A stretch of DNA of 64,000 nucleotides from assembly GCA_002007745.1 (NCBI GenBank), contig CP019882.1:2542001-2606000 (forward strand), given 5' to 3'. The stretch comes from Mycolicibacterium litorale. GTDB lineage: Bacteria > Actinomycetota > Actinomycetes > Mycobacteriales > Mycobacteriaceae. The position numbers and the translations under genes are program-made. Of this stretch, positions 16,142 to 24,943 are shown in pieces (positions within the stretch are counted from its first letter, which is position 1; the number at the start of each line of letters is the position of its first letter). Under the pieces are notes generated by a model. It was not told the DNA's origin. It did not search any database and saw only the letters and a program-made list of their open reading frames with translations.

Positions 16142-17133
16142 AGCGTTTCGTCAACGACCCGAAGGACTTCGTCGCCGAGATTCTCACCGGCATCGCCCGG
16201 GCCAACCCGCACACCCTGCGGTATGAGCCCGAACACAACCTCATTGTGCGTGCGGATGCCCCCGTCCCGAACAAGGTTGCCATCGTGCAGGGTTCGGGCT
16301 CCGGCCATGAGCCGGCCCATGTCATGAATGTCGGTCCCGGCATGCTCGACGTGGCCTGTCCCGGTGACGTCTTCGCGGCGCCACCGGTCGACTACGTGCT
16401 CGCCGCCATCCGGCAGGTCGCCACCGACGCCGGTGTTCTGCTGCTGGTCAACAACTACACCGGTGACAAGATGGCTTTCGAGATGGCCCAGGAGCTGGCG
16501 TCAGATGAGGGGATCGACGCTCAGTTGCTGTTCATCGATGACGATGTTGCGGTGCAGGATTCGACCTATACCGTCGGCCGCCGGGGTGTCGCCGGCAATT
16601 TCTTCGTCATCAAGGCCGTCGGTGCGGCCGCCGAACAGGGGCACAAGCTCGACGACGTCCGCAGTATCGGAGAGCGGGTCAACGCCAACACCCGATCGCT
16701 CGGCGTCGCCCTCACGGCGTGCTCACCGCCCGCCAAGGGTGCGCCCCTGTTCGACCTCGCGGACGACGAGATCGAGTTCGGGGTCGGCATTCACGGCGAG
16801 CCGGGGCGTCGACGGGAGAAGCTTCGCATCGCCGACGAGATCGTCGACGAAGTGATCGACACGGTCGTCGCCGACAAACCTTATGCATCCGGCACCAGGG
16901 TCGCCCTGATGGTGAACGGATTGGGCGCCACACCGATCAGCGAGCTGTACCTGCTCTACGGGCACGCTCACGACCGGCTCGTCGAGAAGGGGCTGCACGT
17001 GGAACGGTCCTACGTCGGGAACTACTGCACCGCCCTCGACATGGCCGGCGCATCGATCACGCTGGTCGAACTGGACGACGAGATCGCCGCGCTACTGGAC
17101 GCACCGGCGTCCACGGCATTGCGGATCTACTGA
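16138..17133 (+). CDS. dhaK: Dihydroxyacetone kinase DhaK-type substrate-binding subunit
   Basis: 331 residues, GTG start in a 4-base overlap with dhaL. The DhaK motif GSGSGHEPAHVMNVGPG (usually GGGSGHEPAH) provides the substrate-binding Gly-His, followed by CPGDVFAAP. NNYTGDKMAFEMA is present, and EFGVGIHGEPGRR holds the His that forms the covalent hemiaminal with the ketone. Together with DhaL it should make a ketose phosphate. The variant residues around the substrate loop (PAHVMNVGPG) leave room for a substrate other than dihydroxyacetone. Confidence 0.87.
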   Translation: MKRFVNDPKDFVAEILTGIARANPHTLRYEPEHNLIVRADAPVPNKVAIVQGSGSGHEPAHVMNVGPGMLDVACPGDVFAAPPVDYVLAAIRQVATDAGVLLLVNNYTGDKMAFEMAQELASDEGIDAQLLFIDDDVAVQDSTYTVGRRGVAGNFFVIKAVGAAAEQGHKLDDVRSIGERVNANTRSLGVALTACSPPAKGAPLFDLADDEIEFGVGIHGEPGRRREKLRIADEIVDEVIDTVVADKPYASGTRVALMVNGLGATPISELYLLYGHAHDRLVEKGLHVERSYVGNYCTALDMAGASITLVELDDEIAALLDAPASTALRIY

Positions 17134-17150
17134 CCGAGGACCCCGACACC

Positions 17151-18174
17151 ATGCGACTCGGCATACTGACCAGCGGCGGCGACTGTCCCGGTCTCAACGC
17201 TGTCATTCGTGGCGCTGTCCTCCAAGGCACGCGGGCGTTCGACGATCAGTTCGTCGGGTTCAAGGATGGGTGGCTCGGGGTCATGCAAGGTGACCACGTA
17301 CCGCTGGACTGGCGGTCGGTACGCGGGCTCAACCGCCGCGGTGGCACGGTGCTGGGTACGTCCCGGACCAACCCGTTCGCCGCCGGACTCGACGATCGCA
17401 CCGTGTACGACGCGCTGGCCCGGGCCGGTATCGACGCGCTGATCGCCATCGGTGGTGAAGGCACGCTGTCAGTCGCCAGAGAGCTCGGGCGAGGGGAGTA
17501 AACGTCATCGGCGTTCCCAAGACGATCGACAACGACCTGTCGGCCACGGATTACAGCTTCGGATTCGACACCGCTGTCGAGGTGGCGACCGAGGCGATCG
17601 ACCGTATCCAGACCTCGGGAGAGGCGCACCACCGGTGCATGGTCGTCGAGGTGATGGGCCGCAACGCCGGATGGATCGCGCTCCACGCGGGCCTGGCCGC
17701 CAGCGCCCATGCCATCCTCATTCCCGAGGTCAAGGTCTCCATCAAGCAGATCTGCAGCTGGATCGAGAGCACCCGGGACCGGGGCCGCACACCTCTGGTG
17801 GTGGTGGCCGAGGGATTCGCGCTCGACACGATGGACGCGCCGCATCATCGGCATGGTCTGGACACCTTCGGCAGGCCGCGGCTCGGGGGATCGGGGAGTT
17901 GCTGTCGTCCCTCATCGAAGAGCACACCGGGATCGAAACACGTTCGACCACACTGGGATATATTCAACGTGGTTCGGTCCCCACCGCCTTCGACCGGGTC
18001 CTTGCCACCCGGGTCGGTATGGCGGCAGTGCGGTCGGCGCACCTCGGCGCCTGGGGCACCATGGTCGCGATCCATGGCACCGAACTGGTCAACGTTTCGC
18101 TCGACGAGGCGGTGGCGGAACTGAAGACCGTTCCAGCCGGCCGATATGACGAAGCCCTGACCTTGCTCGGATAG
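17151..18174 (+). CDS. 6-phosphofructokinase (PfkA type), frame broken twice
   Basis: Starts at ATG 17151, 17 bases after dhaK. MRLGILTSGGDCPGLNAVIRG and IGGEGTLSV are the PFK nucleotide site; Gly rather than Asp at the fourth position of GGEG favours ATP over pyrophosphate. The frame is lost at GGGG 17493-17496 and again at GGGGG 17885-17889. One extra G in each restores VNVIGVPKTIDNDLSATD, the substrate loop VVEVMGRNAGWIA, and the tail TLGYIQRGSVPTAFDR...LTLLG. The repaired protein is about 340 residues, the normal size. With aldolase and DhaKL it would link triose phosphates and hexose bisphosphate. Confidence 0.78.
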
Positions 18175-18225
18175 TGGCGGTCCGCCGACCCTGCGCCAGG
18201 CCGTTCGAAATTGAGAGGAACTCCC

Positions 18226-19146
18226 ATGCCCATTGCCACACCTGACGCCGGTGCCGAGAGCGCAGGACCTACCGTCGCCGTCGTCGGCCCGGGGGCGATC
18301 GGCACCACGATTGCGGCGGCGCTCCACGAGGTGGGCCGGACGCCGATGATCTGCGGCCGCTCGCCTCGGGATTGTCTGGAGCTGACGGGCGCCGATGGTC
18401 GAATCGTCGTACCGGGTCCGGTGCGGCTCGACCCCGCGGGTCTGGACGGGACTTTCGATCTCGTCTTCGTCGCGGTCAAATCCACCCAGCTGGACTCGGC
18501 GGCACCGTGGCTGTCGGCGCTGTGCGGCCCGCGCACCGTCGTGTGTGTACTCCAGAACGGCGTCGAGCAGGAGGCGCTCGTCGCACCGTACGCTGCCGGT
18601 GGTCCGGTACTGCCGTCGGTGGTGTGGTTTCCCGCGCAACGCGAGCCCGACGGCTCGGTGACCTTACGCGGCGAACCGCGCATCACGGTGCCCGACGTAC
18701 CGGGCGCCGGCGTGGTCCTCGACGCGTTGCGGGACACCAGGTGCGCCGTCGACGTGGCTCAGGATTTTCGGTCCGTCGCGTGGCGGAAACTCCTGCAGAA
18801 CGCCGTCGCCGGCTTGATGGTGTTGACCGGTCGTCGTGCGGGTATGTTTGCCCGGCCCGATGTCGTCGAGCTGGCGCTGGGCTATTCGCGCGAATGTCTG
18901 GCGGTGGCTCGTGCCGAGGGTGCAGTCCTTGGTGACGAGGTGCCCCAGGCGATTGTCGACGGATTCCGTAATGCGCCTGCGGATTTGGGGACGTCTATCC
19001 TCGCCGACCGGCAGGCGGGCCGGCCCCTGGAATGGGACTGCCGCAATGCCGTGGTGCGGCGGCGCGGTCGGGCTCACGGAATCCCGACCCCGATCAGCGA
19101 CCTCATCGTGCCGCTGTTGGCGGCCGCGAGCGACGGACCCGGTTGA
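18226..19146 (+). CDS. Ketopantoate reductase-like oxidoreductase
   Basis: 306 residues from ATG 18226 (GAGAGGA upstream; a TTG at 18211 is less likely). N-terminal Rossmann fold VAVVGPGAIGTTIAAAL, VAVKSTQLD with the conserved Lys, NGVEQEALV, and the C-terminal ApbA helix bundle with AWRKLLQNAV. The family reduces 2-dehydropantoate or related 2-keto acids with NADPH. A housekeeping panE would not usually sit in a sugar/phosphonate operon, so another keto acid is likely. Fifty bases separate it from the PFK. Confidence 0.78.
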   Translation: MPIATPDAGAESAGPTVAVVGPGAIGTTIAAALHEVGRTPMICGRSPRDCLELTGADGRIVVPGPVRLDPAGLDGTFDLVFVAVKSTQLDSAAPWLSALCGPRTVVCVLQNGVEQEALVAPYAAGGPVLPSVVWFPAQREPDGSVTLRGEPRITVPDVPGAGVVLDALRDTRCAVDVAQDFRSVAWRKLLQNAVAGLMVLTGRRAGMFARPDVVELALGYSRECLAVARAEGAVLGDEVPQAIVDGFRNAPADLGTSILADRQAGRPLEWDCRNAVVRRRGRAHGIPTPISDLIVPLLAAASDGPG

Positions 19147-19186
19147 TGCGGCGGGCCGTCGAATATTGCAAGCTGAGGAGGACACC

Positions 19187-20103
19187 ATGACCAGCAGTCC
19201 CACGCCGGTGTCGCCGGGCCGGATCGCGGTGGTGCGGGCCGGGGTGCTCGACGTCGCCTACGAACGCCACGGCGATCCGGCCGGTTGGCCGGTGGTGCTG
19301 CTGCACGGGTTCCCGTATGCGCCGCGGTGCTATGACGACGTGGTGGGCCCGCTCGTCGAGGCCGGCGCCGATGTAGTGGTGCCATATCTGAGGGGTTACG
19401 GCGCTACCCGATTCATCGATGCGGCGACGCCTCGTTCCGGCCAGCAGGCGGCGCTGGCCCATGACTTGCGATCCCTGATCGGCGCTCTGCACCTGAGCCG
19501 GCCGATCGTCGGCGGCTTCGACTGGGGAGGCCGTGCGGCGTGTCTGGTGTCGGCATTGTGGCCGGAGTCGGTGGCCGGGCTGATCACGGTCGACGGCTAC
19601 AACGTGCAGGACCTGTCCGCGGCGTTGATCCCGCAGCTGCCGCAGCGGGAGTCCGTCTACTGGTACCAGTACTACCTGCACGGTGAGCGGGGTCGCCGCG
19701 GTCTGGAGATGTATCGCGCCGAGTACGCGAAACTGCTGTGGCAGCAATGGTCCCCGCGCTGGTCGTTCAGCGACGACACGTTGATGGCGACGGTGAAGGC
19801 GTTCGACAATCCGGACTTCGTCGACGTGGTGGTGCACAGCTACCGCCATCGCTACGGGCTGGTCGACGGAGACCCCGCGTACGAGGCGACGGAGCGCCGC
19901 ATTGCGACCCGACCCGTGATCACGGTGCCGACCGTGGTGCTCGACACCCGATACGACGGACTCGGCCCGCGGCCGGGACCGGTAGCCATCAGGACCACTT
20001 CACCAAGCTGGTAGCCCACCAGGTCGTCGATGCGGGCCACGGGCTTCCGCAGGAAGACCCGCAAGCGTTCACCGATGCCGTGTTGCTGTTGTCCGACCGC
20101 TAA
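19187..20103 (+). CDS. Alpha/beta hydrolase, Asp-nucleophile type, frame broken near the end
   Basis: ATG 19187 with AGGAGG upstream. Alpha/beta-hydrolase fold: oxyanion HGFP, nucleophile elbow GGFDWGGR with Asp in the Ser position, as in epoxide hydrolases and haloalkane/haloacetate dehalogenases. The frame is lost at GGG 19975-19977; one added G restores GSHQDHFTKLV...VVDAGHGLPQEDP, which contains the catalytic His (AGHGLPQE). The repaired length is about 305 residues. Last gene of the aldolase operon; it overlaps the end of the convergent LysR gene. The substrate is unknown. Confidence 0.75.
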
Positions 20104-21058
20104 CGTGCTGCGGTACTCCCCAAGAGATCGGCGATCGCCGTTGCGGCGTCGCCGGCCTCGGACGCGCCGGGCCAGCCGTTCAAGGCGCGCAGATCGGCGA
20201 GAAAGGCGCGTTCAGTGGGCGCCAAGGCGCGTTCTCGGCGATACGCTGCGACAATCGGCCGGCCGGTAGCCGCGGGCTGCACCGCGATGGTGGCAAGTAA
20301 CCCATCGCGCACTTCCTGCCGGACGGTGTGCTCCGACAGCAAGGAGATTCCGAGTCCGGCCTTGACCGCCTGCTTGATCGTCTCGGTGCCCCACATCTCC
20401 ATCGACGCGACGTCCGGTAATTGCCACCCGGACAGCGCCTCCGCCTGCAGCGACCGTGTTCCCGACCCCTGCTCACGCAGAATGAATCGTTGTGTTCGAA
20501 GTTCGTTCGCCGCGACGAGCCGATAGGCCAGTGGGTGGCCGGGTGCCGCCACGATGACCGCGAGATCCATCAGGACCCGTTCGACCTGGAGCTGCGTGGT
20601 CGACGGGTGGCCCGCGAACACGCCGAGTCCGACTTCGCCGGACAGGACTCGAGCGGTTAGTTGTTCGACGTTGCCGACGTACAGGCTGCATTCGATGTCT
20701 GGATGTCGCTGCTGGAACTGACCGAGCAGATGCGGGAGCAGGTAACTTCCGACCGTCGTGGTGCCACCGAGCGTCAGGTGGCCGCGGCCGAGTCCCTGTA
20801 CCTGGCGGACGGCGGTGATGGCCTCTTCGCCTAGCAGAATGAATCGTCGGGCGTACTCGGCGAGCACCTCGCCTTCCGCGGTGGCCCTGGCCCGCCCACT
20901 CGAGCGGTCGATCAGAACCGCGTCGACCGCCGTCTCCAGCTGGCGGACGTGGTGAGACACCGATGGCTGGCTCATGAAGAGTTTGTTGGCCGCTGCGGAG
21001 AACCCCCGCATTCGACGACCTGTAGGAATACCCACAGGCGGTGTGGGCTGAGTTCCAT
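20100..21058 (-). CDS. LysR-family regulator, frame broken near the start
   Basis: Starts at ATG 21058 (MELSPHRLWVFLQVVECGG); the frame breaks at five C (21003-21007) and one more base joins it to FSAAANKLFMSQPSVSHHVR, the LysR recognition helix. A shortened alternative beginning MGIPTGRR is a by-product of the break. The rest is a LysR effector domain (LGGTTTVGSYLLPHLLGQF, then GEVGLGVFAG) of about 318 residues in total. It is convergent with the aldolase operon and divergent from the third GntR. Its target is uncertain. Confidence 0.8.
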
Positions 21059-21325
21059 GTCAGCCCACCCGGTTCGGTGCCGCGCTCGATGGTGTGCCGA
21101 GGGGGCGACGTCTGTCACGCGCCGGTGTTGGGTTGAGTTCAGGATCGGCAGCCATGGCGATCACCTCTCTGCGGAAGAAAACTACTTGTCTCTACAGCGT
21201 GACCTATATCTCGCCATCTGGCAACGGCCGATATTCGTCGATCAGCTGTACGGGTATAACGAAATATGGCTATAGGCAACCGCTTTTCCTTCAATGAGCC
21301 CTTGTGACCGGCGTTCTCCGCTTGT
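21059..21325. other. Divergent intergenic region between lysR and gntR
   Basis: 267 bases without a supportable gene. An AT-rich stretch around 21190-21300 probably holds the two promoters, but I find no convincing palindrome and no copy of the operators seen upstream of phnZ or phnA. Confidence 0.4.
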
Positions 21326-22081
21326 ATGGTCAAGCGTGTGGTTGAGGCATTGCACACCCAGATCGCGCGAGATATCCGCGAACGGGTTCGCCTCGGGAAA
21401 CTTGCCGTCGGTGCCCCGCTACCGACTGAAGCCCAACTCTGCGGCCAATGGAGATCCTCCCGCGGACCTGTCCGTCAAGCCCTGGCCACCTTGCGCGCCG
21501 AGGGTGTCATCGCCGGCGGCGCCGGCAAGCCCCCGGTCGTGTGCGCCGGCTCAGCGGGACAGCCTTTCGACACGCTGCTCTCGTATTCGGCGTGGGCGCA
21601 TTCGATCGGGCGCGTCCCGGGGCAGCGCACCGTTGAGCTCACGCTGCGCCCCGCCGACGTGCACGCGGCGTCGATGTTGAATGTCGATGAGGGCACGCCC
21701 GTCGTGCACACTGTCCGATTGCGCTTCCTCGACGGCGGCCGAGCCATGCTGGAGCGCGCGACGTTCGTCGAACACATCGGGAGCCTGTTGTTCGAAATGG
21801 ACTGCGACTCAGGCTCTTTATGGGCCTACTTACAGTCGCGCGGCGTCCAGCTCGCGACCGCCGCGCATGTCATCGACGCGGTGGGTGCGGACGCAGTCGA
21901 TGCACGACTGCTCGGTGTAGCCGAGGGCTCTCCGCTGCTGCGCCAACAGCGTTCGACCCGGGCCGTCGGCGGAGAGGTCGTCGAATTCAATGACGACCGG
22001 TATTTGCCCGGCATCGTCAGCTTCACTCTGGAGAACAACCTCGACGTGCGTACCACCCTGGTACGTAACGCGAGGCCATAG
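21326..22081 (+). CDS. GntR/UTRA regulator, paralogue of the phnA-linked GntR
   Basis: 251 residues. The winged helix (TEAQLCGQWRSSRGPVRQAL, EGVIAGGAGKPPVV) and the UTRA domain are alignable end to end with the regulator at 9855-10598; both share GQPFDTLLSYSAWA, DCDSGS-WAYL, HVIDAV and VSFTLEN. It precedes the PhnX-like gene by 11 bases in the same direction and is probably co-transcribed and autoregulatory. The near-identity of the DNA-contact helices suggests overlapping operators with its paralogue. Confidence 0.82.
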   Translation: MVKRVVEALHTQIARDIRERVRLGKLAVGAPLPTEAQLCGQWRSSRGPVRQALATLRAEGVIAGGAGKPPVVCAGSAGQPFDTLLSYSAWAHSIGRVPGQRTVELTLRPADVHAASMLNVDEGTPVVHTVRLRFLDGGRAMLERATFVEHIGSLLFEMDCDSGSLWAYLQSRGVQLATAAHVIDAVGADAVDARLLGVAEGSPLLRQQRSTRAVGGEVVEFNDDRYLPGIVSFTLENNLDVRTTLVRNARP

Positions 22082-22092
22082 AAAGGAAACCG

Positions 22093-22809
22093 ATGAATAG
22101 CAGCATGATTCAGCCCGAACTCGTCGTACTGGACATGGCAGGTACGACGATCGACGAGGGGCTGGCGGTGTATCGCGTCCTTGAGGAGACCGTGCTCGCC
22201 CACGGCGGGTCGCCGTCTGAGGCCGACATCGCCAAGTGGCACGGCTCGGCCAAGCACGAGGCGCTGCGCGCTCTGCTCACCCCGCCCGGCGGAACTCCCT
22301 TGAGCGACGAGGTGCTGGCGCCGATCGTCGCAGACTTCCGTGCGCGCCTGGCGGCAGCCTATGCCGAGCGTCCGCCGGTGCCGCTACCGGGGATTCCCGA
22401 GGCGCTCGCCGACCTGCGGGCGGCCGGCATCCGCGTCGCCCTCAACACCGGCTTCGACCGCGATGTGGTCACCTCGTTGTTGGCTGCGCTCGGATGGGAG
22501 GGCGATACAGTCGCCGACGCCGTGGTGTGCGGCAGCGATGTGCGCTCGGGACGCCCGGCCCCGTTCATGATCTACCACGCCATGGAAGAGCTGGACATCC
22601 AGGACATCTCTCGGGTCCTGGTTGCGGGCGACACCCCCCGTGATCTGGAGGCCGGCACGAACGCCGGCGCAGGCTTCGTCGTCGGGGTGCTGTCCGGGGC
22701 GAGCGACGAGGCCGAACTCAGCGCTCACAAGCACACCCACCTGGTTTCGTCGGTGGCCGACCTTCCGCGGCTCCTCGGCGTGCGTCAAGCCTGGGTGAAG
22801 ACCTCGTGA
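22093..22809 (+). CDS. Phosphonatase-like hydrolase (PhnX-like HAD)
   Basis: 238 residues, ATG 22093 with AAAGGAAA upstream. It differs from ordinary HAD proteins in the PhnX manner. Motif I is LDMAGTTID (DxAGT). The residue before motif IV is Arg in GRPAP rather than Lys. The cap has WHGSAKHEA, whose Lys aligns with the PhnX Schiff-base Lys. PhnX hydrolyses phosphonoacetaldehyde; this sister clade is found in phosphonate operons but its substrate is not settled. No PhnW transaminase is nearby. The stop overlaps the dehydrogenase GTG start (GTGA). Confidence 0.8.
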   Translation: MNSSMIQPELVVLDMAGTTIDEGLAVYRVLEETVLAHGGSPSEADIAKWHGSAKHEALRALLTPPGGTPLSDEVLAPIVADFRARLAAAYAERPPVPLPGIPEALADLRAAGIRVALNTGFDRDVVTSLLAALGWEGDTVADAVVCGSDVRSGRPAPFMIYHAMEELDIQDISRVLVAGDTPRDLEAGTNAGAGFVVGVLSGASDEAELSAHKHTHLVSSVADLPRLLGVRQAWVKTS

Positions 22810-23882
22810 CCGATCAGTTGCAACGACCAGCCAGCGGGGTCGATCGCACCCGCGCGGCGATCTGGCGTGGCGGCGACAAGGTGGCGCTGGAGTCGGTGAC
22901 GGTGCCGCCACTGCAGGCCGGCGAGGTGCTCGTGCAGGTGGATCTGGCCACCGTGTGCGGCAGTGACCGGCACACGGTGAGCGGGCGGCGTGCACAACCC
23001 TGCCCTTCCATTCTCGGTCACGAAACAGTCGGGCGTATCGTGGCTTTCGGCGACAGCACAACGATGCATTCGGTGGATGGACGGCCCCTTGAGGTCGGCC
23101 AGCGTGTCATCTGGTCGGAGACTCTGCCCTGCGGCGCCTGCGACCGATGCCTCTCAGGTGTGAGCGCCAAATGCCGCACGGTGCGCAAGGTGGGCCACGA
23201 ATCCTTCGAGTCGGGGTGGGCGCTGTCCGGTGGGTATGCCGAGCATGTCCTCCTCCCGAAAGGGATGCCGATCGCCCTAGTGGGTGACGAGGTGAGCGAC
23301 GACGTCGCCGCACCGGCGGCTTGTGCCACCGCGACGGTCATGGCGGTGGTCGAACGCGCCATGCCCCTGGCGGGCAAACGGGTGGTCGTGATCGGCGCAG
23401 GAATGCTCGGTCTGACTGCGCTAGCGGCCGCAGCCGCGTCCGACGCCTCGGCGGTAACCGCGGTCGACCCCGCGGCCGAACGCCGGGCAATGGCGAAGCG
23501 CTTCGGCGCCACCGCAGTAGTCGCGTCCATCACGGAGGTGGATCAGTGCGACGTACTGATCGAATTGTCGGGCAAGGCAGCCGCGTTGCAGGAGGGCTTG
23601 GGCAAACTCGACGTCCAGGGCGTAGCCGTCTTCGCCGGCTCTGTGGCTCCAGACGGTGACATCGCCGTGGATCCGGAGGCAGTGGTGCGCCGCCACCTTT
23701 CGTTCTTCGGTGTGCACAACTACGAGCCACGCCACCTCATCCAGGCGCTCACCTTCCTCGAGCAAACCACCGGTCGATTCCCTTGGTCGGATCTCGTGGC
23801 CGACCCAGTGCCGCTCGACCAGATCAGTGACCTGCTGATCGGGGCACCGGGACCGAAACCGCGGTATTCGATCGCGCCCTAG
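22806..23882 (+). CDS. Zinc-binding alcohol dehydrogenase, phosphonate-catabolism associated
   Basis: 358-residue medium-chain dehydrogenase. Catalytic zinc ligands are in CGSDRHT (Cys) and GHETVG (His-Glu); the structural zinc Cys residues are in PCGACDRCLSGVSAKC; the NAD site is VVVIGAGMLGLTALA. It resembles the clade described as phosphonate catabolism associated alcohol dehydrogenase, and it is translationally coupled to the PhnX-like gene, as expected. Likely it interconverts a hydroxyalkyl phosphonate and the aldehyde used by the hydrolase (inference). Confidence 0.8.
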   Translation: MTDQLQRPASGVDRTRAAIWRGGDKVALESVTVPPLQAGEVLVQVDLATVCGSDRHTVSGRRAQPCPSILGHETVGRIVAFGDSTTMHSVDGRPLEVGQRVIWSETLPCGACDRCLSGVSAKCRTVRKVGHESFESGWALSGGYAEHVLLPKGMPIALVGDEVSDDVAAPAACATATVMAVVERAMPLAGKRVVVIGAGMLGLTALAAAAASDASAVTAVDPAAERRAMAKRFGATAVVASITEVDQCDVLIELSGKAAALQEGLGKLDVQGVAVFAGSVAPDGDIAVDPEAVVRRHLSFFGVHNYEPRHLIQALTFLEQTTGRFPWSDLVADPVPLDQISDLLIGAPGPKPRYSIAP

Positions 23883-24008
23883 CCGCCGGCCCGATCTCGG
23901 GCCGCACCCTGGGCGCATCGGGCGACATCCACTCGGTGCCACTGAACTTCCCCGGGTTCTCCGATCAGTGCGCCGGTCCGTCAGCGTCGGCCCGCTGATG
24001 ATGTCATT

Positions 24009-24043
24009 CCGGTCCGGTGACCCTGCGATGGTCACCGGACCGG
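24009..24043. terminator. Bidirectional hairpin terminator
   Basis: Perfect 14-base arms (24009-24022, 24030-24043) with a 7-base loop between the convergent dehydrogenase (ends 23882) and gluconate regulator (ends 24099). It marks the right border of the phosphonate region. Confidence 0.7.
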
Positions 24044-24098
24044 TCGTCCCACGCCCGGGCCGCTCTGAGGATCTGCCGGCGTGGCATGTGATGAAGCC

Positions 24099-24818
24099 TC
24101 AGGTCCCGGGCTGGGAGAGGTCCTCGGCCAGCGCGGCCGCGGCTTCGTCGATGATGGCGCGCATGGCACGTTCGGCCGCCGCTTCGTCCCGCAGACGCAC
24201 GGCGCGGGCCACTTCGTCGTGCAGTTCGATGGCGGCCGGATTTGGCCGGTCCGGCATCATGCCGTGGTGGGTTCGGCCGGCGAGCACTTCGGCCACCACG
24301 TCGTAGAGCGACCGGAACATCTCGTTGCCGCTGGCGTCCAATAACGTGCGATGAAAGACCTTGTCCGCCAGGAGATATGATTCGAGATCTCCGGAGCGGC
24401 CGTGCACCACCATGTCCGAGACCGCGGCCGCGAGTATCCGGCAGTGGTGCGGGTCGGCCCGCCTGGCGGCCAGCGCCGCCGCCGTCGGTTCGAAACCGCG
24501 CCGCAATTCCGACAGCGACAAGAGTTGGGCGGCGCGGTCACCGGCGTCCAGCCGCCAGCGAATCACCCGGGGGTCGAAGACATTCCAATTCGTGGCGGGC
24601 TGGATGGTGATGCCGACGCGCCGTCGCGGTGCGACCATGCCCATTGATTCCAGCACGCGGATCGCCTCGCGGGCGACCGAGCGGGACACCCCATGTTCGG
24701 CGCTGACGCTGTCCAGGGTCAGTACGTGGCCCGGCTCGTAGCGTCCGGACACGATGGCCTCGCCGAGTGCGGTCAACACGTTGCTGTGCAACTCGCTGAC
24801 CAATGGTTCGGACGCCAC
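24099..24818 (-). CDS. gntR: GntR/FadR-family (FCD) gluconate-type regulator
   Basis: 239 residues, GTG start. Winged helix LTLDSVSAEHGVSRSVAREA and an FCD ligand domain of FadR type with the metal-ligand pattern DKVFHRTLLDASGN, HDEVARAV. It is divergent from gluconokinase and gluconate permease, so it most likely represses them and responds to gluconate or 6-phosphogluconate. It belongs to a different GntR subfamily from the three UTRA regulators to the left. Confidence 0.82.
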   Translation of the reverse strand: MASEPLVSELHSNVLTALGEAIVSGRYEPGHVLTLDSVSAEHGVSRSVAREAIRVLESMGMVAPRRRVGITIQPATNWNVFDPRVIRWRLDAGDRAAQLLSLSELRRGFEPTAAALAARRADPHHCRILAAAVSDMVVHGRSGDLESYLLADKVFHRTLLDASGNEMFRSLYDVVAEVLAGRTHHGMMPDRPNPAAIELHDEVARAVRLRDEAAAERAMRAIIDEAAAALAEDLSQPGT

Positions 24819-24943
24819 GCATATATGTTGTCATAGGCCGATCGAAACTGCCTTAAAACAGACCCAAGCGGAATCGGTGGTTGCAAAAGTATGACGATTG
24901 CGGCATTCTGTGTGACACGCCGCACAGGAGGGTAGACGCAAGC

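Noticed and set aside
17151..18174. PFK as a true pseudogene
   Set aside because: Both interruptions are single-base shortenings of G runs, identical in kind to breaks in mceA, HsaA-like and acyl-CoA dehydrogenase genes, and all catalytic segments are conserved on both sides.
1396..23882. Mobile element borders around the phosphonate region
   Set aside because: No transposase, integrase, tRNA or long flanking repeat is visible. Horizontal gain is possible but would need composition and phylogeny analysis.
24819..24943. FadR-type operator between gntR and gntK
   Set aside because: TCATA and TATGA segments are 55 bases apart and no compact palindrome is clear, so I do not annotate a site although one probably exists.
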